This document shows positions 37,253 through 47,543 of a DNA stretch of 64,000 nucleotides, one piece after another (within the stretch, counting starts at the first letter, position 1; each line of letters opens with the position of its first letter). The notes below the pieces were generated by a model that ran no database searches, was not told where the DNA came from, and worked only from the letters and a program-made list of their open reading frames with translations. The translations under genes were made by a program, and so were the position numbers. The stretch is from Flavobacterium davisii (GTDB lineage: Bacteria; Bacteroidota; Bacteroidia; Flavobacteriales; Flavobacteriaceae). The DNA lies in contig NZ_CP067378.1 in the NCBI RefSeq assembly GCF_019565505.1, positions 682,001 to 746,000 of the forward strand. The letters are read 5' to 3'.

Positions 37253-39437
37253 TCTGTTAAAATTTGACGTGTTGATTTGTAAAATTCTACATTTTCAGCT
37301 TCATATATAAAAGCATGATTCTCTAACAATTTTTCTATATCTTTTTGCATGGCTAATGAACCGCAAATCATTAGTATCCCTCCTTCTTTTAATAACTGAA
37401 AAACAAACGCTAGATCGTGATTAATTAAATCTGTAACATAGGTTCGATTTTCTTCTCTAGATAAGGCTAGTTTAAATTCTTGTAATTTCCCTTCTTTTCT
37501 AAAGCTTTTTATTTGATGTTGTAGGTTTTGAACAAAGGAATTGTTATTTCTAAAACCAGCATATAGATAAAATGATTGGTTTGGTGTAGATTCTGCTATC
37601 ATTCCTAAAAAGGGGGCTACACCCGTTCCATTAGCAATCATTATGATTTTTTCGTTTTTAGGTAGATTAAATTTCGAATTTTGTATAATTGTTCCTCTTA
37701 TTATTTGGTCTTTTTCTAATTGGTATAAATAATTAGATCCTATACCATTAGAGTGTAGCTTAACCATTAGTTGAATTTCATCATTTAACTTTCCGATAGA
37801 ATATAAACGTTCTTTTTTGGGGTATCCTAAATAAATGACGAATAAATCACCTGATTGATATTTTATCTTTCTTAAAGGTTTTAATGTTAATATAAAGTTA
37901 GGGTTATTTTCTTCTACTTGGGTTTTAGATAATACTTTAAAAAGTATTTCTTTTTATTTTTAGTTAGATAGGTTGTTTCTAGAGTACTTAATGGAATACC
38001 CGAAACTGCATTCCAGCTATTTACCCAATTCAACCAATCTGTCATAGATTGATCATTTATTGTATGCAAATCAAGTATTTTTTGAGTCCAAGCTTGTGTT
38101 TCTAATAATCTTTCTATTTTTTTTGCATATCCACAAAAATTAGGGTATTGAGATGATCCAAATCCTACTACTGCTGTTTGTATGTTTTTTGATTGTTTGT
38201 ACTTCCGTATTGATTGTTCTAGATAACGAGCATTATCAGGAGCTTCTCCTTCACCATAAGTGGAGGTTAAGAATAGGATGGTATGTGCATTCGGAAATAT
38301 TTGGTATTGATTCATAGGAATTATAAAACTTTTAACTCCTTGTTCCAAAAATTGAGTATGGACAGTATTGGCAAACTTCATGGTATTACCATTTTCTGAT
38401 CCGACTAATATAATTAACTCGCTTTTTTCTAATGTATAAATATTAGTTGGTTTATAACGTAAACGTTTATATGAGATAACAAATCCTGAAATAATAAAGA
38501 ATAGAATACTTAATACAGCAAGTAATAAGATGAACGACCAAATAATAGATATTCTACCTGTATGCAAGTCTAAACTAAGGTTTTCTAATTTAATCCATTT
38601 TGATATTGAAACTTCACTAAGAATACTTCCGTCCCATTGATTAATTAATATTTCGCGATCTTTTAATTTTAGGATAAAGTGTTCTTCTACTTCATCTGTA
38701 AATGGAAATTCTAATTTTTGAACTTCTGATAACAAAATCATGTTAAAAACAGGAAATTCTTCTATTTTTTTTTTGTAAAGGTGGTTTTTTAAAAATGATT
38801 TTTTTATGGTTTATTATAGAATCTTTTTCAAAAGTTTTGAAATTATATAGTGTTAAATAAGTTCCTGTTGAACTCATAACTAAAATAGGAATAATCATCC
38901 ATCTACTTAGTAATACATGAAGATAGGATGCCCAATGATCCTTTTTTATTTTTTTAATTAAACCAATAAATCCTTTTTGACGCTTTAGTAATAATAGGAT
39001 TCCTGTACAGGCTATAATGGTTAAAAGAAAGGCGTTAATCCCTAAAATAATCCTTCCTGTCTTGTGTAAAAAAAGTGATCGGTGTAATGATGTTACCCAT
39101 TGAATCCATTGTGTTTGTTTTTGGGGAGTTCCTATTATTTTTCCTGTATTAGGATTAATAATAGCTTCTACTTCATTAGTGTCTGTGTCTAATCCTTTTA
39201 TTTTTACATGTTGATTAGGACTGACTGTTAACTCTGTTACTTCTATAAATTCTTTTTTACAACGGCTAGGACTTTTGCTAGTTTAATTTTTTCAAAATTA
39301 TCAACTTTATAAGGTGTATTTTTTTGTTTTATAGCATCCACTGCTAAAATTGCTCCTGTTAAAGAGGCTAATATTAGAAATACAGAAGTTATAAGAGCCA
39401 AGGCAAAGTGAGCCAATCGCCAAATAGATAAGGTCAT
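37243..39437 (-). CDS. PepSY-type membrane reductase with flavodoxin and FNR domains (frameshifted)
   Basis: The restored product is about 730 residues. The N-terminal PepSY_TM part has four membrane helices and histidines suited to heme b (WRLAHFALALITSVF, SLHRSLFLHKTGR, HWASYLHVLLSR, LDLHTGR). A flavodoxin domain follows (ILVGSENGNTMKFA, LTSTYGEGEAPDNA, GFGSSQYPNFCGYAK), then an FNR-like NAD(P)H domain (NGIGSNYLY, MIANGTGVAPFLGMI, LMICGSLAMQKD). It thus links cytosolic NAD(P)H to the periplasm through FMN, FAD and heme. Breaks lie near 37925, 38765 and 39250; single-base additions in A runs restore at least the first. Six bases follow the stop of the DUF2271 gene. Confidence 0.85.
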
Positions 39438-39444
39438 TAACGGT

Positions 39445-39921
39445 CTAAATTTTATTTAATTTAACAAAGCGTATATAGCCTTTTCCGTCTATTTTCTCTA
39501 ACAGTGCTTCTGTAGTTAACGGAACCTCTACATCTGTAACATGATATTTTTGATTTTCTACAGCTGATTCAAAACGAATTTTATATCCTGAATTTATTTT
39601 AGTATCTTCTATTTCTAAAACCGTTACACTTCTGTCTCCTCCTGCTATAGAAGCACCTGTTTTAGCATCTACCTTATTTCTTTTACTGTAAAATTTATAC
39701 CATTCTTTAATGTCTTTATACCATTTTTTGTCATCCCCCATTACATGCAGTGTTTTTTCATACTGCCCTTTAGGATTGATTAATGATACTACTATATACG
39801 CTCCTTCTCCTACATAATTTGTCATTTGCAGCATACATTTATATTTAGAGGTTTGAGCTGTTACGTTATTAAAGAATAACGATAAAATAATGAGTGCTAG
39901 ATATTTGGTATACTTATTCAT
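39445..39921 (-). CDS. DUF2271 periplasmic protein with flavinylation motif
   Basis: The product is 158 residues, uninterrupted. The signal peptide is MNKYTKYLALIILSLFFNNVTAQ. The body matches DUF2271 (ANYVGEGAYIVVSLINPKGQY-like strand pair, KWYKFYSK, GYKIRFESAVENQ). The segment K-V-D85-A-K-T88-G-A-S91 fits the ApbE acceptor pattern Asp-x-x-(Ser/Thr)-Gly-Ala-(Ser/Thr), so Thr88 is the expected FMN attachment site. DUF2271 is a family without known enzymatic role; here it is sandwiched between the reductase and the ankyrin gene and shares the run with apbE. I infer a soluble or anchored flavin electron carrier of the periplasm. Confidence 0.88.
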   Translation of the reverse strand: MNKYTKYLALIILSLFFNNVTAQTSKYKCMLQMTNYVGEGAYIVVSLINPKGQYEKTLHVMGDDKKWYKDIKEWYKFYSKRNKVDAKTGASIAGGDRSVTVLEIEDTKINSGYKIRFESAVENQKYHVTDVEVPLTTEALLEKIDGKGYIRFVKLNKI

Positions 39922-39924
39922 ATT

Positions 39925-41405
39925 TTATTTTAAAAATTCTAAATTTATGTGTTTTTTGGCTAATACTTCATTTTCACGAGCTAATGAATAAACGCTTTCT
40001 TCTAAATCTGTTTTTATATTTTTATCTGCTCCTTGCGTGAGTAAATAATTTATTATATTTTCATCTTTGGCTACCATAACTGCTTTATGTAAAGCGGTTA
40101 ATCCTTCTTCATTTTTAGCATTTATATCTATTCCAAATCCTTCTAATTTTTTTAAGTACTCTAGATTATTTTTAACCACTGCGATATGATATAAGGTATG
40201 ACCTTTTAATAATGGTTTTTTCAAATTCATTCCGTTATCTCTTAACCATCTTAGTTTATCTAAAAAATCATCATTTCCATTTCGAGGTGCTCTATAATTT
40301 TGAACCAAATGATAAACTAAACCTTGTCTTTCTTTATCTAATAAATTAATATCGGCTCCGTTCTTAACTAGTTTATTCATTGTTTCTAACAAACCTGTTT
40401 TAATTGCTTGCATTAAGGCGGATTCTCCTTTTTGATTTATTTTATTTACATCTACTATCCCTTTTTCTAATATAAATTTCGTAAACGCTAAATCACGCGT
40501 TCCTGCTACTTTGTGTAAGACTGTATTCCCTTCTTTATCTACTGTATTTAATAAAACGCCTTTATTAAATAGATATTCGGCAATTGGTGTTTGATTTTCT
40601 TTTTTAGCTATCAAATGGAAAAGGGTTTCATCATTTGATGTTGTAATTGTAGGCTTTAATTTTAAATCTTCTATAAGGTATTGATAAACTTCTAGGGAAT
40701 TAGATGAACGTCTGGTACCTTCTGCCGCTATTAATAGAGCATTCGATGTAAATTTACTTCCTTTTTCGATAAGCTTTTTTAAATTTGTAATATTACCTGT
40801 TCTGGCAGCATAATCAAAAACTGTTTTTCCTAAAGCGTCTTGATCTTTTATACTTAATCCTTTTGTTTCTAAAAATTGTGTAATCGCTAAATCTTTATCA
40901 TAAGGTACGGCTAACATTAATAGGGTTGCTTTGTCTTTATACTTTTTTTTAGGATCTAATCCTGCTTTTAAAAAAGTTTCAAATAATTGCACGCTGGCAT
41001 TCCCACTTGTTAACGCATACACTAATGGTGTTGTATTATGGGAATCTTCTTGATTGATGTTAGCTCCTATATTTATAAGATATTCTACTAGCTCTATATT
41101 ACCTTTTGCAGCTGCCCAATGTAAATAGGTTCTTTCATCGTGTGTGAGCTTATTTATTTCATTTCCTTTTTGTTGTAACAAATAATATACAACTTGATTG
41201 GAAACCCCATTGTTAATAGCTAAGGCAACGGGATCAAAGGCTGAGGGGTTAAACTCTGAAGGATTATTTCCTGTCGCTATTTCAGCTTGAACTGTTGCTA
41301 GATCAGGATTTTTTTCCAAAAACTTGTTTCTAGCAATGTATTTTTTTGTTGAGCAATCGATACGAAATTAAATAAGATTGCTACTATTATAGTTATTCTA
41401 TTCAT
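39925..41405 (-). CDS. Exported ankyrin-repeat protein (one frameshift)
   Basis: The restored product is 493 residues. It begins with a signal peptide (MNRITIIVAILFNFVSIAQ), seen only if the frame is corrected by one A in the A7 run near 41312 (ETSFWKKNPDLATV). About ten ankyrin repeats follow from residue 60 on, e.g. DERTYLHWAAAKGNIELVEY, GNTVLHKVAG, GESALMQAIKTG, GLTALHKAVMVAKDE. Ankyrin repeats bind other proteins. With 3 bp to the DUF2271 gene it is likely a scaffold of that system in the periplasm. The naive ORF at 41319 would miss the export signal. Confidence 0.85.
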
Positions 41406-41478
41406 TTGTTTCACGAACTATTTAATCATTATGGCTTTTCGTTTTTTTACTTATTGTAGGCGGGTAACAATAAAATAT

Positions 41479-41519
41479 AAAGGCAAAAGTATAGTTTTAA
41501 AACTATACTATTTGCCTTT
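41479..41519 (-). terminator. Terminator or attenuator behind the TonB receptor gene
   Basis: AAAGGCAAA-A-GTATAGTTTT and AAAACTATAC-T-A-TTTGCCTTT form an almost perfect 19-bp hairpin, 18 bp past the receptor stop on the minus strand and 74 bp before the ankyrin start. It may lower expression of the downstream genes relative to the receptor. Confidence 0.6.
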
Positions 41520-41536
41520 CACAAAAACAAAACCTT

Positions 41537-43819
41537 TTAAAATTGATATTTTAGTGTTGCCATAAATTGTCTTGGCGGTATTGGGTTAATACTATAATTT
41601 TCATGTACTGTATAATTTAAAGTATTAGCCACATTAGACAATTTACATAATAAACTTATATTTTTATAAGCATATCCTACAGTTGCATCTACAGCTGTAT
41701 AACCACTAACTGGAATTTCACGTTCTTCTATAAATAATGTTCCGTTTTTATCTTTAGCATAGCGGTTGTTCCAACCTCCTATTCGATTTCCTATATAATT
41801 ACCTATAGCGCCTATCGAAACATTTTTAAAAAATCCATCTTGCACTGTATAAAAGAAACTTAAATTAGCTGTTTGATCAGGTGTACGAGCTAGACGATCT
41901 CCTTCTACTGAACTTCCTACTAATCCTGATGTCTTTACAAATCGCATATCGTTATAACTATATCCTGCATTAATTTTAAATCCTTCTGTAGGTTTAACTG
42001 TAACATCTACTTCAATCCCCTTACTTCTTGTTTTACCTGATAATTCTTTAATATTTGTGTTAGAGTTCAATTTACCATCTAATGTTGTAGCTGCCATCTG
42101 AACTAAATTATTGTTTTCAATGCTATAAACAGTTACTCCTGTTGTTAGATTTCCTTTAAAAAAATCGGCTTTTATCCCTGCTTCATATTGATTAATAATA
42201 GAAGGTTTTATTGGATTATTATAAATATCAATACCTGTATTAGGTGCAAATGAATTAGAATAACTACCAAAAATTGCTATAGTTTGTATCGGTTGAAAAA
42301 CCAAACCGAATTTAGGCGAAAAAGCCTTATCTACTTGTATAGCTCCTTCAACTGGATTGTCATCTTTATCAGCTTCATTATTAAGGATGAAAGGAGTTTG
42401 TCCCTTAGGGCTTGTCATTTTACCATCATCTAATTTAGCATTATAAACAGTACTCTGAATTTCTTGCCAAGACCAACGCAAGCCCGCTAAGACCTTTAAT
42501 TTTTCATGAATAGATATTAAATCTTGAGCAAAAAAAACCAAAACGTTTTCCTTGATTTTTTGTTATTGCTGAATTATAACTAGGTTGCAATCCTTTTTCA
42601 TTTAAGAGGCTAATAGGATAAAAAATATTAATTTTATCATAATCCGTTATAGAGACTAGTTTACCATCTGGCTGTTTTGTATAAAATGAATAAGAGTAAT
42701 TATCAGAATAACTGGTTTCGCCATCTATCCCTGTAAATAATTCATGTTTTAACCCAAAAGTTTTAAAGCTACCTTGTAATCCTAATTGTTCTCCTAATAA
42801 TGTTTCAACATTTTTATTCTTACCTAGTTTTCTCGTCAAATCGCCTATTAAGTTAGAAGGCTGAACTCTGTCAGTTCCTTCAAATTGTCTTGAATAATTT
42901 TGAAATGACATGTTCGCAATAAACTTCCAAGAATCATTGATTTGATGTTTTAAGAGAGCGGATAATGATCCTTGGCGTGTTTGTCCATTAGACCAATTAG
43001 CTCCTAAATAACGGCTAATTGGTACATCCAAAATAGTTTTCCCAAAAGCGCCCGTTCCAAAATCAGGTGTCCAATTATCGTGCAAATAATCCATTTGAAG
43101 GAGTACATCCGTTTTTTGAGTTGCTTTAAATAAGAAAGAAGGGTTTACATAATAACGTTCTCTATTTACTACATCTCTAAAACTTTTTGATTTTTCAAAA
43201 CTACCAATTACTCGGTAAGCAATTGATTTACTAAGCGGCCCATAAAAATCAATAACAGGTTTGTAAAAATCATAACTTCCTGTTTGAAAAGAGAGCTCAC
43301 CTCCTCTTTCAAACAAAGGGGTCTTGGTAACTAAATTTAAAATTCCACCGGTGCTACATTTCCGTATAACAAAGCACTATTTCCTTTTAAAAATTCTACT
43401 TTTTCTAAAGAAATAACCTCTGGCATTGATCCTCCATTTTGACGAAAACCATTTTTAAAAATATTATTCGTCCCCATATCATACCCTCTTGACCAAAAAG
43501 ATTCTTGCGCTCCACCACGTGCTGATCCAACATAAACGCCATTTGCATTTTTTACTACATCACTCAAACGTACTGATTGTTGTTGAGCAATTACTTCGCC
43601 TCCTATAGATTGTAAGCTCTGAGGATTATCAAAAGGTTTTAATCCTGTACGAACGGTAGAAACAAACTTCTTTTGTTTATGTTGTCTTATTTCTATTTCT
43701 TTTAATGAATATCTTTTTTTTCTTACAGTATCATTTTCAACTGTTTCTTCTTGAAACTTATCTTGTCCGAAACTTTGCCCTGACAAAAATAATAGGCATG
43801 CTAACCAATATATCTTCAT
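41537..43819 (-). CDS. TonB-dependent (siderophore-type) outer membrane receptor (two frameshifts)
   Basis: The restored product is about 760 residues. The signal peptide is MKIYWLACLLFLSGQSFG. The plug domain has SIGGEVIAQQQSVRLSDVV, SFWSRGYDMGTNNIFKNGFR and VEFLKGNSALLYGNVAPGG. The following barrel has the strand repeats typical of the family (NDSWKFIANMSFQNYSRQF, FGLVFQPIQTIAIFGSYSNSFAPNTG, GNLTTGVTVYSIENNN) and ends in aromatic-terminal Phe (FMATLKYQF). Plug and barrel fit FhuA/FpvA-type ferric siderophore receptors more than SusC. Breaks near 43345 and 42530 are at homopolymers. The promoter box lies at 43855-43862. It heads the run with ankyrin, DUF2271, reductase and apbE. Confidence 0.88.
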
Positions 43820-43854
43820 TTTATTTAGACTAATTTTAAATTGTTTTTGGACTG

Positions 43855-43862
43855 CAAATATA
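43855..43862 (-). promoter_or_regulatory. Promoter -7 box of the TonB receptor gene
   Basis: TATATTTG on the minus strand is an exact -7 box, 36 bases before the ATG. No Fur-type box is clear to me in the surroundings. Confidence 0.55.
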
Positions 43863-44009
43863 AGATTAGAATTTTAAAAAGAAAATATTATTTTTAATTA
43901 TTCTAAATAAATGATAAAATGTTTCAAAAAACGAAACTCTAATTAATTTTGAAATGGGAAAATCATCCAAATTATAGGATAAAACTTTTTATAGATAAAG
44001 TAACTGTGA

Positions 44010-44190
44010 GCGTAAATTTAATATCAAAACTCTACTTTATTCTCTTCAAATTCAGGCCGACATTTAAATATAATTTTTAAAAATTATTTATTATTTTATT
44101 TTAAAATTTTCCGTGAGCAATTGAATTTGTAGTAAAATTTTGTTTTATAATACTATCTGATACCAAATATGAATTGAATTAAAAAGTACT
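44010..44190. repeat. MITE-like repeat, short form, degenerate copy
   Basis: The core is recognisable (CTTCAAATTCAGG, TAAAATTTTCCGTGAGCAATTGAATTTG), but the ends have drifted (GCGTAAATTT and ATACCAAATATG). Confidence 0.45.
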
Positions 44191-44214
44191 TATTTTTTTC
44201 TTCAATGCAGTAAA

Positions 44215-44390
44215 AACACATCTATTAAGGTGTCTAAAAAATCATAATCTTGTTCTTTTCGACCAGCTGGAGAAATCACATAATACTGATAATATGGTTT
44301 CTCTTACCATTGAAGTAACAGATTAGATGTTATATTTTGACTTTTCCTCTCTTTTCTTTTAATTTTCATCACAAAGTCTATCTGTCATTT
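44215..44390. repeat. Long-form repeat core, copy E
   Basis: CTGGAGAAATCACATAATACTG then ATATGGTTTCTC and GAAGTAACAGATTAG repeat the core seen at 16.3 kb; the right end keeps CATCACAAAGTCT. With the copy before it, this fills most of the 43,863-44,540 gap. Confidence 0.5.
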
Positions 44391-44543
44391 TTGTTAAATT
44401 ATTAATAATTATTTACAAAATAAAAGTTAAACAAAGCATAAAAAAATATAAAAAAATTCACAAGCAACTTAAAAACAAACACTTAAAAATTTAAAACATA
44501 AATAGTTGTTTTATTTTAACAAGCAACAAAAAATAAAACATCT

Positions 44544-44551
44544 TACCTTTG
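44544..44551 (+). promoter_or_regulatory. Promoter -7 box of the M43 lipoprotein gene, with long leader
   Basis: TACCTTTG fits TAnnTTTG. The ATG is 185 bases further on. The leader contains the perfect hairpin ATAATTCT/AGAATTAT (44580-44605). Confidence 0.45.
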
Positions 44552-44735
44552 TGTAAATCCAGGTCGCTTTATCACTAAAATAATTCTTAAGAAAATGAGA
44601 ATTATATCCAATAACTAAGTAATTAAAAATTACTAACCTCTATTTTTTATACTTTTTATTATTTTAAGAAATTAACCTCTTCATAATAAAACGTAAGCAA
44701 TTAATCTAGAATTAAACTAAATTAAATAATATCTT

Positions 44736-45683
44736 ATGAAAAAGTTATCTATTACGATGTTAATTGCATCTTTATCAGTACTTTCTTGTCAAAAAGAAAA
44801 TATAACAGAAGATAAAACTGTAAATTATCCGGAAAACACCGCTTTTAACAACCTGAAAAACAGGTATGATGACTCTTATGACTCTAAAAAGAATTATACT
44901 CTTACAGAAAAAAGAGAAATTCCAGTTCAGTTTAACATTTTATACAAAAAAGGAAAGAGAGGAAACAGAATAACAGATCAAGATGTTCAAAAGCAGATCC
45001 AAATTTTGAATGAATCTTTTCAAGGAAAAGACGGTGATTTTAGAAATACACCACAAGAATTTTCTAAACTTGCTTCTGGAGATACAAAAATATCTTTTGT
45101 TCTAAAAGGGATAAACAGAAAAGAAACTGAATTTGATGCTGCATTAGGTCAACAAGAATGGTTTAAAACGAAAGAATATGGTTTTCTTGCTGAAAATACT
45201 GAAAAAACATTAAATATATGGATATTAGACAGTTTATATGATGAAGATGGAGATGATTTTGCTGGATATGCTTCTCCTTTATCAGGCGATAGAAATTATT
45301 GGGGAATTGCTTTAAATTCATTGTATTTTTATGATCCTAGCCCAAGTAACCAAAATCTTATTAAAGTTGGACATACCAAAGGAAAAATACTGGTTCATGA
45401 GGTAGGTCATTATTTTGGTTTATATCATCTTTCAGGCCCTAAAGGAAATTGTGGGGATGATTTAGTATCCGATACGCCTCCAGCACCAAAAGAACATTAT
45501 GGTTTTCAAAAACATCCTTTGAAAGAAGTTTGTCATGGTGTAGAATATCCTCAAATGTTTGTTAATTATATGGATTATGCTGCTGACGAGCAAAGAACAA
45601 TGTTTACAAAAGGACAAGCTAACAAAATGTTTTTTACTTTTCAAGATGGAAAGCCTCATCAAAAATTAGGATTAAAGAAATAA
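44736..45683 (+). CDS. M43-type zinc metalloprotease, lipoprotein
   Basis: The product is 315 residues, uninterrupted. The lipoprotein signal is MKKLSITMLIASLSVLSCQKE (lipobox VLSC). The zinc motif is HEVGHYFGLYH (Glu catalytic), the Met-turn lies in FVNYMDYAADE, and an MFTKGQ block follows, as in the other M43 protease at 0.5-1.8 kb. There is no T9SS sorting domain; it ends soon after the catalytic domain (HQKLGLKK). It probably sits on the outer membrane and digests peptides or host proteins. The two proteases share the same catalytic architecture but differ in export route. Confidence 0.9.
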   Translation: MKKLSITMLIASLSVLSCQKENITEDKTVNYPENTAFNNLKNRYDDSYDSKKNYTLTEKREIPVQFNILYKKGKRGNRITDQDVQKQIQILNESFQGKDGDFRNTPQEFSKLASGDTKISFVLKGINRKETEFDAALGQQEWFKTKEYGFLAENTEKTLNIWILDSLYDEDGDDFAGYASPLSGDRNYWGIALNSLYFYDPSPSNQNLIKVGHTKGKILVHEVGHYFGLYHLSGPKGNCGDDLVSDTPPAPKEHYGFQKHPLKEVCHGVEYPQMFVNYMDYAADEQRTMFTKGQANKMFFTFQDGKPHQKLGLKK

Positions 45684-45708
45684 TATATATGTATGAGTTA
45701 TCCTTAAG

Positions 45709-45790
45709 CTAAATTTCGCATTAGACCTAAAGTGAATTGACGAAGCTGCTGTATTCTACTTCATTTTCAACAAAGTCTAGTATAAGCGGA
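45709..45790. repeat. MITE-like repeat, internally deleted copy
   Basis: AAGCTAAATTTCGCATTAGAC starts as the intact copies do and GTCTAGTATAAGCGGA ends it, but the middle is reduced to about 45 bp. An outer 8-bp inverted repeat (AGTTATCC at 45697 and GGATAACT at 45791) frames it. Confidence 0.5.
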
Positions 45791-45817
45791 GGATAACTTA
45801 AATAGATTCTTTTTATC

Positions 45818-45853
45818 AAAAGGCCCATTTTGTATTTTCAAAATGGGTCTTTC
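45818..45853. terminator. Terminator between convergent M43 and GH25 genes
   Basis: GGCCCATTTTG and CAAAATGGGTC pair around a short T-rich loop, followed by TTTC. Confidence 0.75.
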
Positions 45854-45872
45854 TCATAAAATAAATCCAAAT

Positions 45873-46728
45873 TTATTTAATCAATAAATCCTTCATGGTT
45901 ATAGAAGTTCCGTTATAGATATTAATATCTACGGTACCTTTAATCCCCGGTATTTTTCCATTTTCAGTTAATTGCCATATTGACCATTCTGAATCTATTT
46001 GTTTATAAAAAGCGGTGTAATTAGCAATCCAAAAGGGATAATCTTCAAAATCATCTTTTAAAAAATCTTCATAATAACTTTCACTACTATAAATAATAGG
46101 TTTTACTCCATAATGTGCTTCCACTTTTTCTAACCATCGTTTTAAACCTACTTTTAAACGTTTTATCGACTGAGTTTTGGGTAATTTTTCTATATCTAAC
46201 ACAGGAGGGAAATCGCCTTCAATTAAAGTAACTTGTTTGATAAAATTTTCCGCTTGCTCTATTGAATTTTCATTGGGTCTGTAATAATGATAGGCCCCTA
46301 CTACAAAACCTTTTTCTTTTGCTCGTAACCAATATTTTTTAAATTTTTTATCTACTTTATTACTCCCTGCGGTAGCTCTAATAAAAATAAATTCTATTGG
46401 ATAGCCTCCTTCTATTTCTTTCACTTTTGCCCAATCTATCTTATCTTGATATTCTGAAAGATCAATACCGAAAGACTTTTCAATATGAGTATCTAATACT
46501 TTATCAATAGGCATAGAACGAGCTTCTGCATAAATAATTTTGTCAGTAGTAAAGCCTAAATAACGCGCAATGATTTTTTTTTGACTATAAATTAGCACGA
46601 TAATACTCAATAGCATTACTAACTTAAAAAGAGGGAACTTGAAAAAAGGAAATTTGATTTGGTGTGTTTTTCTTTGTACGTGTATTCGCTCCTTTTTTTA
46701 CTGTTTTAGAATATTTTCTTTGAGCCAT
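45873..46728 (-). CDS. Glycoside hydrolase family 25 lysozyme (one frameshift)
   Basis: The restored product is about 284 residues. The start at 46728 (MAQRKYSKTVKKG) gives a basic cytoplasmic tail and one transmembrane helix (KLVMLLSIIVLIY), then the GH25 barrel: GIDLSEYQDKIDWAKVKE, FIFIRATAGSNKVDKKF, GAYHYYRPNEN, the catalytic acids in PPVLDIEKL, IIYSSESYYEDFL, FWIANYT and SIWQLTENGKIPGI. GH25 enzymes cleave the beta-1,4 bond of peptidoglycan. A T6 run near 46650 breaks the frame (one T too many or two missing). The start abuts the stop of pssA. Confidence 0.85.
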
Positions 46729-47469
46729 TTAACTCTTTTTCAAAAACATATTATTAATAACTGAAAGTAATATATAGCTTATAATGACAAAAGGAATCCC
46801 TAAATATTTAAAAACGAATAATAGGATAATGCTTAATGTTAAAAAGAAAATTTGTAACGCATTTTTAGACCATGTAAATTGTTTTATTTTAAGAGAAAAT
46901 AAGGGGATTTCAGCATTCATCACATAAGCACTTAAAGCGGTAATAAAAAGAAGTACATAAGTATTCTGTAAGATATTTATAAATACAGGAATATTGGCGT
47001 ATTGAATAACTAAAGGCAAACTCATAACAAACAAAGAATTAGCGGGTGTAGGCACCCCAATAAAAGAATCTGTTTGACGAGTATCGATATTAAAATTAGC
47101 TAATCGAAAACAAGATCCTAATGTAATAATAAAACCTAAAAAAGGAAGAAACATAAAGGCATTATCCCAAGTATTAAGATTTGTTTCTTGATGCCCTTCT
47201 GTTGCTTTTAATAGCATTTGAAACATAACATACCCTGGAGCTACTCCACTAGTTACCATATCTGCTAATGAGTCTAATTGCAAGCCTAAAGGGCTTTGAA
47301 CTTTAAAAAGTCGAGCAAAAAAACCATCAAAAAAATCAAGGAATATTCCTAAACACACAAAGAAAAAGGCCCACTCAAATTGTAATTGTGAAACAAAAAC
47401 AATAGCTATACAACCTGAAAACAAGTTTAATAATGTAATTAAATTTGGAATTTGCGATTTTATTAACAT
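46729..47469 (-). CDS. pssA: CDP-diacylglycerol--serine O-phosphatidyltransferase
   Basis: The product is 246 residues from MLIKSQIPNLITLLNLFSGC; an upstream Met 16 codons before would overlap the promoter. It makes phosphatidylserine, the precursor of phosphatidylethanolamine, in the inner membrane. The CDP-alcohol phosphotransferase motif D-G-x2-A-R-x8-G-x3-D-x3-D appears as FDGFFARLFKVQSPLGLQLDSLAD. Six to eight hydrophobic helices follow. It has its own -7 box at 47504-47511 and is followed without gap by the GH25 gene. Confidence 0.94.
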   Translation of the reverse strand: MLIKSQIPNLITLLNLFSGCIAIVFVSQLQFEWAFFFVCLGIFLDFFDGFFARLFKVQSPLGLQLDSLADMVTSGVAPGYVMFQMLLKATEGHQETNLNTWDNAFMFLPFLGFIITLGSCFRLANFNIDTRQTDSFIGVPTPANSLFVMSLPLVIQYANIPVFINILQNTYVLLFITALSAYVMNAEIPLFSLKIKQFTWSKNALQIFFLTLSIILLFVFKYLGIPFVIISYILLSVINNMFLKKS

Positions 47470-47503
47470 AAAAATAATTTTGTAATTCTTGGTTCTAAAC
47501 GTA

Positions 47504-47511
47504 CAAAGGTA
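47504..47511 (-). promoter_or_regulatory. Promoter -7 box of pssA
   Basis: TACCTTTG on the minus strand fits TAnnTTTG, 34 bases before the chosen pssA start. Confidence 0.5.
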
Positions 47512-47543
47512 ATACAATAAGTTTATAAGTTCTAGAGTTTAAT

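Noticed and set aside
44736..45683. M43 lipoprotein as a T9SS cargo
   Set aside because: There is no C-terminal sorting domain and the start has a clear lipobox.
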